From assembly GCF_000012625.1 (NCBI RefSeq), contig NC_007516.1, positions 372,001-436,000 of the forward strand: a stretch of 64,000 nucleotides of DNA, read 5' to 3'. The stretch's first letter is position 1. Every line of letters begins with the position of its first letter. Positions 45,031 to 56,839 of the stretch are shown in pieces. This DNA comes from Synechococcus sp. CC9605. Its GTDB lineage: Bacteria; Cyanobacteriota; Cyanobacteriia; PCC-6307; Cyanobiaceae. Made by a program: the position numbers and the translations under genes. The notes under the pieces were generated by a model that was not told the DNA's origin, searched no databases, and worked only from the letters and a program-made list of their open reading frames with translations.

Positions 45031-46501
45031 TACCTTTAGAAATCTTATTGTGTTCGACCTGATGGATAGAAGTCTTACCTTTTGATTTTAGTATTGCCTT
45101 ATCAAGGCGTGCAGAAAGGACTGGGTCTGTTTCTTTTGCTTTAGCTTCACTTAAAATTTCAATTGAATTGGCATTGCCAATTCCTTCCAGCGCCAAGCAT
45201 GCGCTATAGCGCAAACCCCAGTCTTCAGGTGAATGAAGTGTCCATTCAAGTTTGTTGAAAACGGTATGTAGTGAGTGCGACGAAAGCCATTCGTCCCAAT
45301 TGATGTCACCAAGAGCGCACGCCGCGACGCGTCGAATGTTTCCTTGGCAATGATTGCCAATTTCGACTCCAATGGCATTAACAAGTGCGTTTGCGTAATG
45401 GGGATTTTTTAGTTCAGCCATGGCCTTGATTAGTCCCATTGTGATGTCCTGATCTGATTCTGAGAAGTACAGGTCAAGAAGATCGATTTTGAAATGATCA
45501 GCGCCAAGGATGAGTTGTTTTATGCCTGTTTTTCTGCGCGTCAAGGACGGTGACCTTAGGTTCTCGAGTGCATCTGAAAGTAGATCGCCTTGTGTTGAGT
45601 CGCCTCCTGCATAGGTTTCTGGGATTTGATTATCTTCCTCGATTAATAGGTTTCCCGAAAAGTTGTCTCTGGCAAGGTTGTCAAGTGCTTTGAAGAGAGA
45701 GAAATGAATCGATTCGAGGTCATTTTCTGGAGTAGAATCTGCCTGATTACAAAAGCTGAGTGATTTATTCAGTATGGCTTTTACTGCAAACATCTTGACG
45801 TTGTTGGGGATCTTGGCAATCAGTATTGGATCTGCTGCCTTGATTGGTCCGATGCGGGCAAGGTCGAATGCAGCGGATTGCCTGATGAATCGATTCTGGT
45901 GATCAAGAAGTGAGATAACTTTGTTTAAATAGGTCATCTCACCTGTGTAGCTGTAGAAAAAAGCAGCGGCCGAGCCAACGATTCTCTCTGATTTATCTTT
46001 CAGAAAAGGTTGGATCTTTTCTGCAACATCCCACAGTTTTTGTTCTGTTAAGGCTTCTATAAGTGCTTCTATTGGTTTGTTGGGAATGTCTCGGTCAAGG
46101 TAGCTTATAAGTGAGCTTGAGCATTGATCACTCTTGATTTCAATTAGGGCTCTAAGTGTTGCTTCATGTAATTGCACGTCATTTGTTTCTAGTGTTTTAA
46201 GAAGCTCTGGTAAACAGCGTGAATCTTTGATCATTCCCAGTGATCTTGCTGCTTGCCTTCTTAGGGGGTATCCCCCCGTACATGTCTTGTCCCTTTCGTC
46301 TAGAAGGCATTCCACCAATCGTGGTACTCCCTCAACAGATCTGTTTTTTCCGAGCCACCAAGCACCGTGATACCGAACACCCGCATCTTGGTGATCGAGG
46401 GCTTCAAGAGCGGATGTAACGGAGTCAATTGGGATCAATGTAGTTTTGTTTAAAAAAAACTTCCTTTGCATTCTATAGGCTTGCCCCACTGTCTCAGGCA
46501 C
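45023..46501 (-). CDS. rpcG: RpcG: fused E/F-type phycobilin lyase-isomerase
   Basis: 492 residues of HEAT-like repeats. Residues 1-280 correspond to a CpcE/PecE-type half (GVRYHGAWWLGKNRSVEGV, RRQAARSLGMI) and 300-492 to a PecF-type half. The isomerase motif NHCQGN is at residues 383-388, known from PecF and absent from the non-isomerising CpcF. By homology RpcG attaches phycoerythrobilin to Cys84 of R-phycocyanin alpha and isomerises it to phycourobilin. It is AT-rich relative to panC. Overlaps the phosphatase gene downstream; rpcT lies 41 bp upstream. Confidence 0.85.
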   Translation of the reverse strand: MPETVGQAYRMQRKFFLNKTTLIPIDSVTSALEALDHQDAGVRYHGAWWLGKNRSVEGVPRLVECLLDERDKTCTGGYPLRRQAARSLGMIKDSRCLPELLKTLETNDVQLHEATLRALIEIKSDQCSSSLISYLDRDIPNKPIEALIEALTEQKLWDVAEKIQPFLKDKSERIVGSAAAFFYSYTGEMTYLNKVISLLDHQNRFIRQSAAFDLARIGPIKAADPILIAKIPNNVKMFAVKAILNKSLSFCNQADSTPENDLESIHFSLFKALDNLARDNFSGNLLIEEDNQIPETYAGGDSTQGDLLSDALENLRSPSLTRRKTGIKQLILGADHFKIDLLDLYFSESDQDITMGLIKAMAELKNPHYANALVNAIGVEIGNHCQGNIRRVAACALGDINWDEWLSSHSLHTVFNKLEWTLHSPEDWGLRYSACLALEGIGNANSIEILSEAKAKETDPVLSARLDKAILKSKGKTSIHQVEHNKISKGND

Positions 46502-46542
46502 TTAAAAAATGGGCTCCTTATCCATGCTCATGAATAAATGTC

Positions 46543-47121
46543 CTACTCCCATTTTGCTTCCCATGATTTTGTTCGTCTGAATTTAAATTCTCCTGCGATG
46601 GCGCCCCAAACTCTTTCATTCGTTTTTGGGTCATGACCACGGTCAAGAGTTTTTAATGTGTCCTCTTGGAGGTGAAAAGTGCTTGCTAGAACTGTTTCTT
46701 GACCATTTCGGGTGACCATACACCGGCAGCCTGGTTCGATTGATCCATAATATCCACCACTCTTGTATTCGACTTGGTAGTGACATTGGTCAAGGCAGAT
46801 GAGGTCGCTTTTTTGAATGGTCTGCCGACAGTATTTATCAAAGGTCGCTCCGGAAAATCTTGATGGCTCGCGGAAAGTATGATTCCATAATTTAATAATT
46901 CCAGGTGATTGTTCTTCCGCTCTTATCATGCGTAGTCGGTAAGGATGCTTTGGATCTACTGCATAGCTTTGTTCTAGCAAAATAGATCCTTCTTGGAGGT
47001 GTTCTAAAGGTCGATATCTTAGGAAAATATGTGCAAAGAAAGGCGGGTTATCCAATGCTTGCTGCTGATTGCTGTATTCGCCGCAAAGCAAGCTGAGAAA
47101 GTTCTGCTCCGTCGGGGTCAT
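46543..47121 (-). CDS. rpcT: RpcT: CpeT/CpcT-type phycobiliprotein lyase
   Basis: 192 residues from ATG 47121 (MTPTEQNFLSLLCGEYSNQQ). A longer reading from 47169 would run across a terminator and is rejected. FFAHIFLRYRPL, LEQSYAVDPKHPYRLR, and LDRGHDPKTNERVWGAIAGEF match the CpcT/CpeT family (calycin fold), which attaches bilin to beta-Cys153 of phycocyanin-type beta subunits. Presumed target RpcB Cys153. Reached from rpcBA by readthrough of the terminator at 47152. Confidence 0.87.
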   Translation of the reverse strand: MTPTEQNFLSLLCGEYSNQQQALDNPPFFAHIFLRYRPLEHLQEGSILLEQSYAVDPKHPYRLRMIRAEEQSPGIIKLWNHTFREPSRFSGATFDKYCRQTIQKSDLICLDQCHYQVEYKSGGYYGSIEPGCRCMVTRNGQETVLASTFHLQEDTLKTLDRGHDPKTNERVWGAIAGEFKFRRTKSWEAKWE

Positions 47122-47151
47122 TTTTAGAATCCTGGCCCAAGCTGTTTGAAC

Positions 47152-47179
47152 AATAAAAAAGCCCCCCATCAGGAGGGCT
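47152..47179 (-). terminator. Rho-independent terminator after rpcA
   Basis: On the minus strand AGCCCTCC, a TGAT loop, GGGGGGCT (one mismatch) is followed by TTTTTTATTG. It lies 22 bp after the rpcA stop and 31 bp before the rpcT ATG, so it should reduce transcription of rpcT and rpcG relative to rpcBA. Confidence 0.8.
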
Positions 47180-47200
47180 GTCAGATTGTGATCTAACCGA

Positions 47201-47689
47201 TCAGGTCAGAGCATTGATGGCGTAATCGATGTAGCTGTTGGCTTCGGTAGCAGCGTCGCCGCTGAGGCCGTGGTTGGCCTTGATGTGCTTCAGAGCTTCC
47301 ACATACCAGGAGGGGGAGAGCTCAAAAGTACGGTTGATTTCGGCCAGACCAGCAATCAGATAGTCATCCATGGGGCCGGTGCCACCAGCGACCAGGCAGT
47401 AGGTGATCATGCGCAGGTAGTAGCCCACGTCACGGGAACACTTAGCTTTGCCTTCGGGAGTTGCTGAGTAGTTGGGCCCCGCCATCTGGGTGGTGTAAGG
47501 GAACTTGGTGTACACAGCTTGAGCTGCGCCGTTCACCAGGGAGTCGGCCTTGCCGGTGAGAGCCTTGGCAGCCTCAAGGCTGGCCTTGGCGCGATTGAAA
47601 CGCCCAGAGGCAGCCTGAACTTCTGTGTTGCTCAGGAAACGACCCTGGGAGTCGGCTGCTGCAACAGCTTCGGTGAGAGGGGTTTTCAT
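47201..47689 (-). CDS. rpcA: R-phycocyanin alpha subunit
   Basis: 162 residues. Starts [20 protein letters not shown]; the bilin cysteine Cys84 is in [14 protein letters not shown], and the [20 protein letters not shown] segment is standard. Together with RpcB it forms phycocyanin discs in the rods. RpcG should load phycourobilin at Cys84 in this organism. It follows rpcB by 37 bp and ends before the terminator. Codon use is GC-biased, like a highly expressed gene. Confidence 0.96.
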   Translation of the reverse strand: MKTPLTEAVAAADSQGRFLSNTEVQAASGRFNRAKASLEAAKALTGKADSLVNGAAQAVYTKFPYTTQMAGPNYSATPEGKAKCSRDVGYYLRMITYCLVAGGTGPMDDYLIAGLAEINRTFELSPSWYVEALKHIKANHGLSGDAATEANSYIDYAINALT

Positions 47690-47726
47690 TGGTTAGGAGA
47701 AGTAAGACGTCGAATCAAGGCGTCGA

Positions 47727-48245
47727 TCAGGCGACGGAAGCTGCGGCTTTGTCGAAGTAGGTGCCGATTTCGCTGTTCAGAGAGGCACAGTCACCAGCTG
47801 AGATGCCAGCTTTGTCGTTGACGAGTGCCAGAGCGGCTTCCTTCATCAGGTTGACTCCAGCTGCAACCGATGCGCCGGGAGTGCCAAGGGCCAGATAGGT
47901 CTCGCGCAGGCCGTTCAGGCAGCGATCTTCCATCACTGAAGAATCACCGGTGAAAGCTGAGTAGGTGACGTAACGCAGGATGATCTCCATGTCGCGCAGG
48001 CAAGCAGCCATACGACGGGAGGTGTAAGCGTTACCGCCAGGGGAAATCAGAGAAGGCTGTTGGGCAAAAAGCTGACGAGCGGCCGAAGCAACGATGCTGG
48101 AGGCGTTGCTGGAGATGCGGTTAACGGCATCCAGACGCTTGTTGCTGTCGGAAACCATGGCAGCGAGGGCGTCGATCTCGCTGGTGCTGATGAATTGTCC
48201 CCGGGCATCGGCCTGGGCGACAACCTTGGTGAAGGCGTCGAACAT
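47727..48245 (-). CDS. rpcB: R-phycocyanin beta subunit
   Basis: 172 residues. [20 protein letters not shown] opens the protein; bilin cysteines Cys82 ([15 protein letters not shown]) and Cys153 ([13 protein letters not shown]) and the methylated-Asn site (GGNAYTSRR, Asn72) are all present. RpcT should act on Cys153 and a CpcS/CpeS-type lyase on Cys82. First gene of the rpcBA operon; promoter within 48246-48381. An AGGA lies about 10 bp before the ATG. Confidence 0.96.
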   Translation of the reverse strand: MFDAFTKVVAQADARGQFISTSEIDALAAMVSDSNKRLDAVNRISSNASSIVASAARQLFAQQPSLISPGGNAYTSRRMAACLRDMEIILRYVTYSAFTGDSSVMEDRCLNGLRETYLALGTPGASVAAGVNLMKEAALALVNDKAGISAGDCASLNSEIGTYFDKAAASVA

Positions 48246-48344
48246 GGTTGTTGTTCCTGTGAACTACGTCTGGAGCGGGAATCTCAGACTTGAAGGGGAT
48301 AGTTGAAGGCTATTGCCTCCATCCCGTCGCCCGTGATTCTGGCC

Positions 48345-48373
48345 AACAGCTCGGGAGCCTCCCGAAAGCTGTT
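48345..48373. repeat. Inverted repeat between pebB and rpcB
   Basis: AACAGC and GCTGTT outer arms enclose a second arm pair CGGGAG/CTCCCG. The element sits just after the pebB stop and about 100 bp before the rpcB ATG. It has no T-tract on the minus strand. It may end the peb transcript or act as an operator for rpcBA. Confidence 0.45.
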
Positions 48374-48381
48374 CATAATGC

Positions 48382-50518
<2,137 letters not shown>

Positions 50519-50580
50519 TGGTTTGTGCTTTGAAGAAAATTAATTAAAATAGGCGTGCCGGTAAAATTTTTTTTTGCAAT

Positions 50581-50814
50581 TCAAGGCTTGCTCTGCTGTG
50601 CATTTCTCTGTGCAACCAGCTGTGACATCACTTCGTCGAGTCTTTGAAGCTCTGGATGTGCTGCAACAGTGGTGTCAATCTTCTTTTGTGATAAGCGCAG
50701 TTTTTTGCCCAAACCAACTACATCTTGAAACAGTCTTTCCCTGTAGGCAGCTAATTCATCGATGGACTCTTGCAACTCTTCAAGGGTAGGTAAATCGGAC
50801 GCTGCGTTGTCCAT
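50581..50814 (-). CDS. Small coiled-coil-like hypothetical protein
   Basis: 77 residues from ATG 50814 (MDNAASDLPTLEELQESIDE). A TTG at 50898 would add 28 residues, but no ribosome site supports it. Most of the protein is helical and polar with heptad-like Leu spacing (LQESIDELAAYRERLFQDVV, LGKKLRLSQKKIDTTV). It follows the cpeB promoter region, before the S/U lyase on the minus strand. Unknown; recurring small proteins of this type occur in marine Synechococcus PE loci. Confidence 0.55.
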   Translation of the reverse strand: MDNAASDLPTLEELQESIDELAAYRERLFQDVVGLGKKLRLSQKKIDTTVAAHPELQRLDEVMSQLVAQRNAQQSKP

Positions 50815-52234
<1,420 letters not shown>

Positions 52235-52256
52235 TCAATCCAAGATCTAAGGGAAA

Positions 52257-52285
52257 GGGGGGAGCAGTAGCTCCCCCCTTTTTTT
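52257..52285 (+). terminator. Rho-independent terminator of cpeBA
   Basis: GGGGGGAGC, AGTA loop, GCTCCCCCC (9-bp perfect stem) followed by TTTTTTT. It is 22 bp after the cpeA stop, a strong intrinsic terminator for the cpeBA transcript. Confidence 0.9.
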
Positions 52286-52368
52286 GTGTAAGCCAGATGG
52301 AAGACTACCGATCATCCATCACAGACAAGCTGAAATTCCATTAGATTCATCAAAGGTGTATTTTTTTG

Positions 52369-52803
52369 ATGACAACGTTTGTTCTATCTCATAACTTGCA
52401 GGTTCAATCAGATCTCGTGCCTGCATTGAATTTTGAACTACTTGCCCAAAAACTTAAATCTCTTTCGAAAAAAATTTCTTCAACGGAAGTTCTTGGTCAT
52501 CCTCATTGGAAATTATCTATATCATCTGATTTATCTCCGCAAGATATGGCTGTTGATTTAGTGCAGACTTGGTCTGAATGCCGTCGTCAACTCGGACACG
52601 ACATGAACCACGTTGTCCTGGCACTTGGTGGAAGGAAAGATTCCCAAGCCTCTCCTGGAGCTCCACTCCAGGAGGGATATTGGGGTGTTGATTTGGTTGA
52701 AACGCCCGATGAAAGCACTTTTCTTCAAGCGATCAACTGGGAAGCTCTCAAAGCTGGACGACCCGAAGATGCGATCTTTGAAGTCTCTTCGAGAGCCTCA
52801 TAG
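52369..52803 (+). CDS. Hypothetical protein beside cpeBA
   Basis: 144 residues from ATG 52369 (a TTG one codon before is also possible). MTTFVLSHNLQVQSDLVPAL begins the protein, and CRRQLGHDMNHVVLALGGRK and YWGVDLVETPDESTF are striking segments. Mixed alpha/beta, one cysteine. No family recognised. It is AT-rich compared with cpeBA and convergent with the basic small gene. Its position just after cpeBA in a PE locus suggests a phycoerythrin-linked role, which is inference. Confidence 0.6.
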   Translation: MTTFVLSHNLQVQSDLVPALNFELLAQKLKSLSKKISSTEVLGHPHWKLSISSDLSPQDMAVDLVQTWSECRRQLGHDMNHVVLALGGRKDSQASPGAPLQEGYWGVDLVETPDESTFLQAINWEALKAGRPEDAIFEVSSRAS

Positions 52804-52810
52804 ATCTTAA

Positions 52811-53068
52811 TCAGGCTTGTTTCCGGCGATTCCTACGGCGGCTAGAGGTACTTCTACGTTTGTTGGCCTCTGGCTTGTCTGAGTCTGCTTTATCTTTCTT
52901 GTTAGGAGTGGTTTCTTTTTGGGGTGTTAATTTCTCTACTAGTTTCCGAACCTTGGATGTAGAAGATTGCTTTTTAGGTGCTGGTATCGAAGGCTGATCT
53001 GCTGCGCTCCAGCCAACAGATGTTATCGGTGTACTGCAATTTCTAAAGGATTTCATCCATTGCGCCAT
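52811..53068 (-). CDS. Small Lys/Arg-rich hypothetical protein
   Basis: 85 residues from ATG 53068 (MAQWMKSFRNCSTPITSVGW). The second half is highly basic and low complexity (NKKDKADSDKPEANKRRSTS then SRRRNRRKQA), suggesting disorder and nucleic-acid or anionic-surface binding. A longer in-frame reading up to 53167 exists but has no family support. Divergent from cpeY; shares the 234-bp gap. Confidence 0.5.
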   Translation of the reverse strand: MAQWMKSFRNCSTPITSVGWSAADQPSIPAPKKQSSTSKVRKLVEKLTPQKETTPNKKDKADSDKPEANKRRSTSSRRRNRRKQA

Positions 53069-53301
53069 GAAACGGGTGTCAACACAAACTGTGTGGGAAG
53101 TTGAGGGCCTGCAGCCGTCCATCACACCAGTGGAAACATGGATCAAACGTCCTGGGAAAGGTCCCATATTTTTTGTAGTGGCTTAGAAGAATTTTGCCTC
53201 CGGTGTCGCCTGATGGCAAGCTTGCTATTACTTTCTTATCCCGACAGGCCTTATTGAATTACGCACCTCAAGTAGAATTGTCCGAATGTTGACCATTACC
53301 G

Positions 53302-54627
53302 ATGACTGGTCTTTTCGATAATATTCATGCAGGCTTGGATCAACAGGGGGCAGTTGATATTTTATCTAAAGAAGTTGATAATATTGAGAGTGAGAGTGAT
53401 TATTATATGGCTGTTTCTCATTTGATTAATTTTCCTGGCTCGATAACAAGCCAAGCGTTATTGGCTTTTCTAGATAAGTGCTCTGAAGATGTGCCAGTAG
53501 GTCTTGCACAACGAAAAGCTGTAGAAGTTCTTGCGCGATTAGGGGTTGCAGAGGCTACGCCAAAAATTGCTAGTTTTTTAGGAAGCTCTGATGTGTATAT
53601 GGTTGAGAATGCTGCTTGGGCTTTGTCTCATTTGAATTGTCAAGATCCTGAAGTGCACCAACATATGATTGATTTGTTGGATGATGCTAGCCAGAATCAA
53701 AGAGTCTTAATTCAAAGTCTTTCAAAGCTTTCTGTTAAATCAGCAATTTCGACTATTTCTGTTCACACAGCTCATGAGAAGACGTCGGTTCGCGGTGCTG
53801 CTATCGCTGCCATGATTCATCTATCTGGAGATCAATCTCATCTGGCTGATCTTTCAGATCATTTGTATGGCTCTAATCAAATGGATCGCCAGTCGGCAGT
53901 GCAGGATGTGATCGATGCGAATGCTGTTGAGCTTTTGTCTGATTTGATGGAAGCACCCATATCGCCTGCATTTCGCATGCGAGCTGTGAGATCCCTCTTG
54001 AATAACCCGTCAAACAAACTCTCAGATAATGATTCACTATCAGCGGTAGATCAAGTTTTGCTTGATGATCCTCGTTTGATCACTGTCCTTCATCATTACG
54101 GTGATCCTTTGCCTACAGAGTTACTGATTGATGGCTTGTTTCATCCCGATTTTAGTCGTTGTTATCTTGCGATGCAGGCACTAATAAAACGTGATGCTCA
54201 AGAGATTTGGAGTGCTATCGAGAATTGCTGGCAAGATAAAGCCCAGAATGACTATGGCGCACATTATTTTTTGATGCGATTGTTTGGTCTTGTCGAAGGT
54301 TGGACAGACGAAGCACTGCTTGATATTCGCAAAATTCTCTCAGATGCTATTACAGATAAGCGTCCTCAATTTAGAAAATCACCCCCAGCTGCTTTGCTAT
54401 CATTCGCTTTACTGTTCCCTGGCCAATGCGATTGTTTTCTGGATAAATGTTTGTCTTTAGAAAACAATCTTAGTTGGGGTATGCGTTATGCAGGCCTCCT
54501 CTTGATCCAATCTGATCAGACCGAGCATTTTCATCTTCGATATCAACGTCAGCTACAACAGCTTATTGAGTCTGATGGCGATAGATTGCTGCGACTAAAA
54601 GCACAGAGCATTCTGGATCGTGGTTGA
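53302..54627 (+). CDS. cpeY: CpeY: E/F-type phycoerythrobilin lyase subunit
   Basis: 441 residues of HEAT/Armadillo-like repeats (AQRKAVEVLARLGVAEATPK, MVENAAWALSHLNCQDPEV, RGAAIAAMIHLSG). By homology CpeY attaches phycoerythrobilin to alpha-Cys82 of PE-I, with CpeZ acting as partner or chaperone. Length fits CpeY (about 430-440 residues). cpeZ follows after 73 bp. Codon use is AT-rich compared with the phycobiliprotein genes. Confidence 0.85.
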   Translation: MTGLFDNIHAGLDQQGAVDILSKEVDNIESESDYYMAVSHLINFPGSITSQALLAFLDKCSEDVPVGLAQRKAVEVLARLGVAEATPKIASFLGSSDVYMVENAAWALSHLNCQDPEVHQHMIDLLDDASQNQRVLIQSLSKLSVKSAISTISVHTAHEKTSVRGAAIAAMIHLSGDQSHLADLSDHLYGSNQMDRQSAVQDVIDANAVELLSDLMEAPISPAFRMRAVRSLLNNPSNKLSDNDSLSAVDQVLLDDPRLITVLHHYGDPLPTELLIDGLFHPDFSRCYLAMQALIKRDAQEIWSAIENCWQDKAQNDYGAHYFLMRLFGLVEGWTDEALLDIRKILSDAITDKRPQFRKSPPAALLSFALLFPGQCDCFLDKCLSLENNLSWGMRYAGLLLIQSDQTEHFHLRYQRQLQQLIESDGDRLLRLKAQSILDRG

Positions 54628-54700
54628 GTACTAAGTGGTAATTCTTCATGCCCCATGACTTGAAATGCTAATATTGAACGATAGTGATTTAGGCTTTTAA

Positions 54701-55339
54701 ATGAACTGGGATTCGAGCATTCCTTCAGTTGATGCTTTGTTTGAAGATCTAATGCATCCCAACCCTCGGATTCAAGAAGAAGCTTGTTTAATTCTTTCTG
54801 AGAACTATCGGGAAGAGGCGTTGCCAAGATTATTGGATCTCTTCTGTCATCATGATCCTAAGGTCTATAGAGCGGCTGTTAAAGGTGTTGGTTTTTTTGG
54901 GAGCTCTGCGTTTGATCCATTGATCGCACTTTATGCAACAACAGAGAATCAAACTGCAAGGCGTTGCTGCCCTAAGGCCTTTGTGCAGGTGTTCAAAAAC
55001 TTCCCAGATCAGCCGTTTCCTGATTCAGTCATGGAAATGCTTGAGCAAGGCATAGATGATTCAGATATGGTTGTGGTGCAGGGTGCACTGATGTGTCTTG
55101 GTCAGATCGGTAAGCAACAATTTAAGTCTGAAGAGGCAATCAGAATTTTGACAAAGTCTCTCGGCAGCCAAAATGTTGCTTTAATCTTCAGTGCATCTCA
55201 GGCTCTTGCCGATATTCCCAATCCTTTGGCAGAAGACGCTTTACGTGCACTGCAGAACAACAATGCCGATCCCTTGATTCAGGAGGCTGCACAGTCTGCA
55301 TTGGCACGACTTCAGAATCTGCTCAACTCAAAGAGTTAG
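54701..55339 (+). CDS. cpeZ: CpeZ: HEAT-repeat chaperone-like partner of CpeY/CpeF
   Basis: 212 residues. HPNPRIQEEACLILSENYRE, VYRAAVKGVGFFGSSAFDPL and QGALMCLGQIGKQQFK are the CpeZ repeats. CpeZ stabilises PE subunits and assists the lyases CpeY and CpeF (family knowledge). It ends 10 bp before the convergent Nif11-like gene stop. Probably cotranscribed with cpeY. Confidence 0.85.
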   Translation: MNWDSSIPSVDALFEDLMHPNPRIQEEACLILSENYREEALPRLLDLFCHHDPKVYRAAVKGVGFFGSSAFDPLIALYATTENQTARRCCPKAFVQVFKNFPDQPFPDSVMEMLEQGIDDSDMVVVQGALMCLGQIGKQQFKSEEAIRILTKSLGSQNVALIFSASQALADIPNPLAEDALRALQNNNADPLIQEAAQSALARLQNLLNSKS

Positions 55340-55348
55340 ATTGTTTTT

Positions 55349-55693
55349 TTATCGAGCTACAGTTTCCACTCCTTTGTAGTAACCACCAGCCCGGAAATCA
55401 AAACGCTCTACTTTGTCGTCTTTTGCACAAGTCGTCTGTGAATAGTGCAGAAGAGTACTAAATCCTTCTGGCACCATCTTGGGACACAGCCTCCCAACAT
55501 CATTGGCAAATGGGCAGAAGTACACACCCGCCCATCGATTAAGAAAACGCCCCTTTATTTCATCAGAAAAGATAAATCCATGTTGATCAGCGAGCTTGAG
55601 GATCTCCTCGGGCTCAGCCTCACGAAATAAGGACCTAAAGGTGGTGTCTTCTTCGAGCACACCAAGAAAACGGATGAACTCAGCTCTTGACAT
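55349..55693 (-). CDS. Nif11-like domain protein in the phycobilisome locus
   Basis: 114 residues. Residues 1-45 follow the Nif11 pattern (MSRAEFIRFLGVLEEDTTFR, AEPEEILKLADQHGFIFSDE). The C-terminal 65 residues contain three cysteines (YFCPF, GRLCPK, TTCAK) and an FDFRAGGYYKG segment. No GG-type leader cleavage site or lanthionine-like core is obvious, so it is not evidently a RiPP precursor. Located between cpeZ (convergent) and mpeU, same strand as mpeU, 110 bp away. Confidence 0.6.
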   Translation of the reverse strand: MSRAEFIRFLGVLEEDTTFRSLFREAEPEEILKLADQHGFIFSDEIKGRFLNRWAGVYFCPFANDVGRLCPKMVPEGFSTLLHYSQTTCAKDDKVERFDFRAGGYYKGVETVAR

Positions 55694-55803
55694 CTGCCTG
55701 TTGTATAGACCGCCTCTTCAACTATATCGCTAACTTCACCGTTAAAGCGACAACGAGCTGAAACTTATTGATTGTTTAGTTAGACGAGCCTTTTGGGAGC
55801 GGT

Positions 55804-56703
55804 TTAACTGGTTTTCGCCGATAAAATATTAATTGCGACTCTGAGAACGGCTTTTACGTCTGTATCAATTTCATTTTGTTCTGCAATCTTTAGCTGATTA
55901 ATGGCTCCTAGTGCGTCTAGCTTCATCAAGGATAATGCAGTATTTTTCCGAACTTGTGTGTCTTCGTCGCTTAGTTTGTTCAGCAGCAATGTTTCTACGT
56001 CTTCCGCATCGCATGACTTACCGATGAGAGTTACCGCCTCTGCTCTTACGTCCGCTGAGACATCCTCGAGCGCTTGGAATACTCTATTTTTTGCTCTTAA
56101 ATCGTCACTCTTTTGGATTTGATCTCCCAACGCTGAAATTGCGGCGACTCGAACTTCAGCCACGTCTGAATCTGCAGCTTTCAGCAACGCTTCTGGTGCC
56201 TTAGATCCGATGAAACTCAGTGCGAGATTGATTAATCCAACCTGAAATGGTGTGCAGTCTGGATTTTTTAGGATTCCAAGCAACGAATCCATGGCGTCTG
56301 GTCCAATCGTGGCCATCGCTCCAGCAGATGAACCGAGAACAACTGGGTCATCATCTTCTAAAAAGGCTTCAAGCAGATAAGGCAACGCCTCCTTGTTGCC
56401 AATCAAATTGAGTGTCTTAGCTGATGCTCGTCTTACGATTACATTTTGGTGTTGGCGAAGTGCTTTACAAAGAATGGGTAGAGCTTCATCCCCAACCGCC
56501 CCTAGACTTTTTGCAAAGGTGAGTCGTAAAGCGCCTCTCGCGTCCCCAAGTCCGGCGACCATGCGTTTGAGAGATTCGGCATCAGATCTTGGGATCTCAC
56601 CTTCGCTTAATTTTCCACTGAGCTCGTCAGCGAGCTGGAGCGCTTCTTCTGCCGTGAGCTGGCTGTCGCTGATTGATGAAATATTGGTGAGATCCTGGAG
56701 CAT
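55804..56703 (-). CDS. mpeU: MpeU-type E/F phycobilin lyase
   Basis: 299 residues of HEAT repeats (GALRLTFAKSLGAVGDEALP, IVRRASAKTLNLIGNKEALP, VRVAAISALGDQ). This fits MpeU/MpeV/CpeF lyases of marine Synechococcus PE loci. MpeU is proposed here because it lies directly after mpeC in the PE-II block; MpeV is the alternative and distinguishing them needs alignment. MpeU-type enzymes attach or isomerise bilin on PE-II. Start ATG 56703 follows the mpeC end by about 136 bp. Confidence 0.72.
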   Translation of the reverse strand: MLQDLTNISSISDSQLTAEEALQLADELSGKLSEGEIPRSDAESLKRMVAGLGDARGALRLTFAKSLGAVGDEALPILCKALRQHQNVIVRRASAKTLNLIGNKEALPYLLEAFLEDDDPVVLGSSAGAMATIGPDAMDSLLGILKNPDCTPFQVGLINLALSFIGSKAPEALLKAADSDVAEVRVAAISALGDQIQKSDDLRAKNRVFQALEDVSADVRAEAVTLIGKSCDAEDVETLLLNKLSDEDTQVRKNTALSLMKLDALGAINQLKIAEQNEIDTDVKAVLRVAINILSAKTS

Positions 56704-56839
56704 CTTGCACGTTCCTCTTTGCTGTGCAGCAATCTAAGCGACGCTGATCAGGCTCATGCCATTCATTGTTGTGTTGAATTAGAAAGCCCCCTTCCTGGGA
56801 AGAGGGCAAGAGTTATGGCATAAATTGCCTGAATTTACC

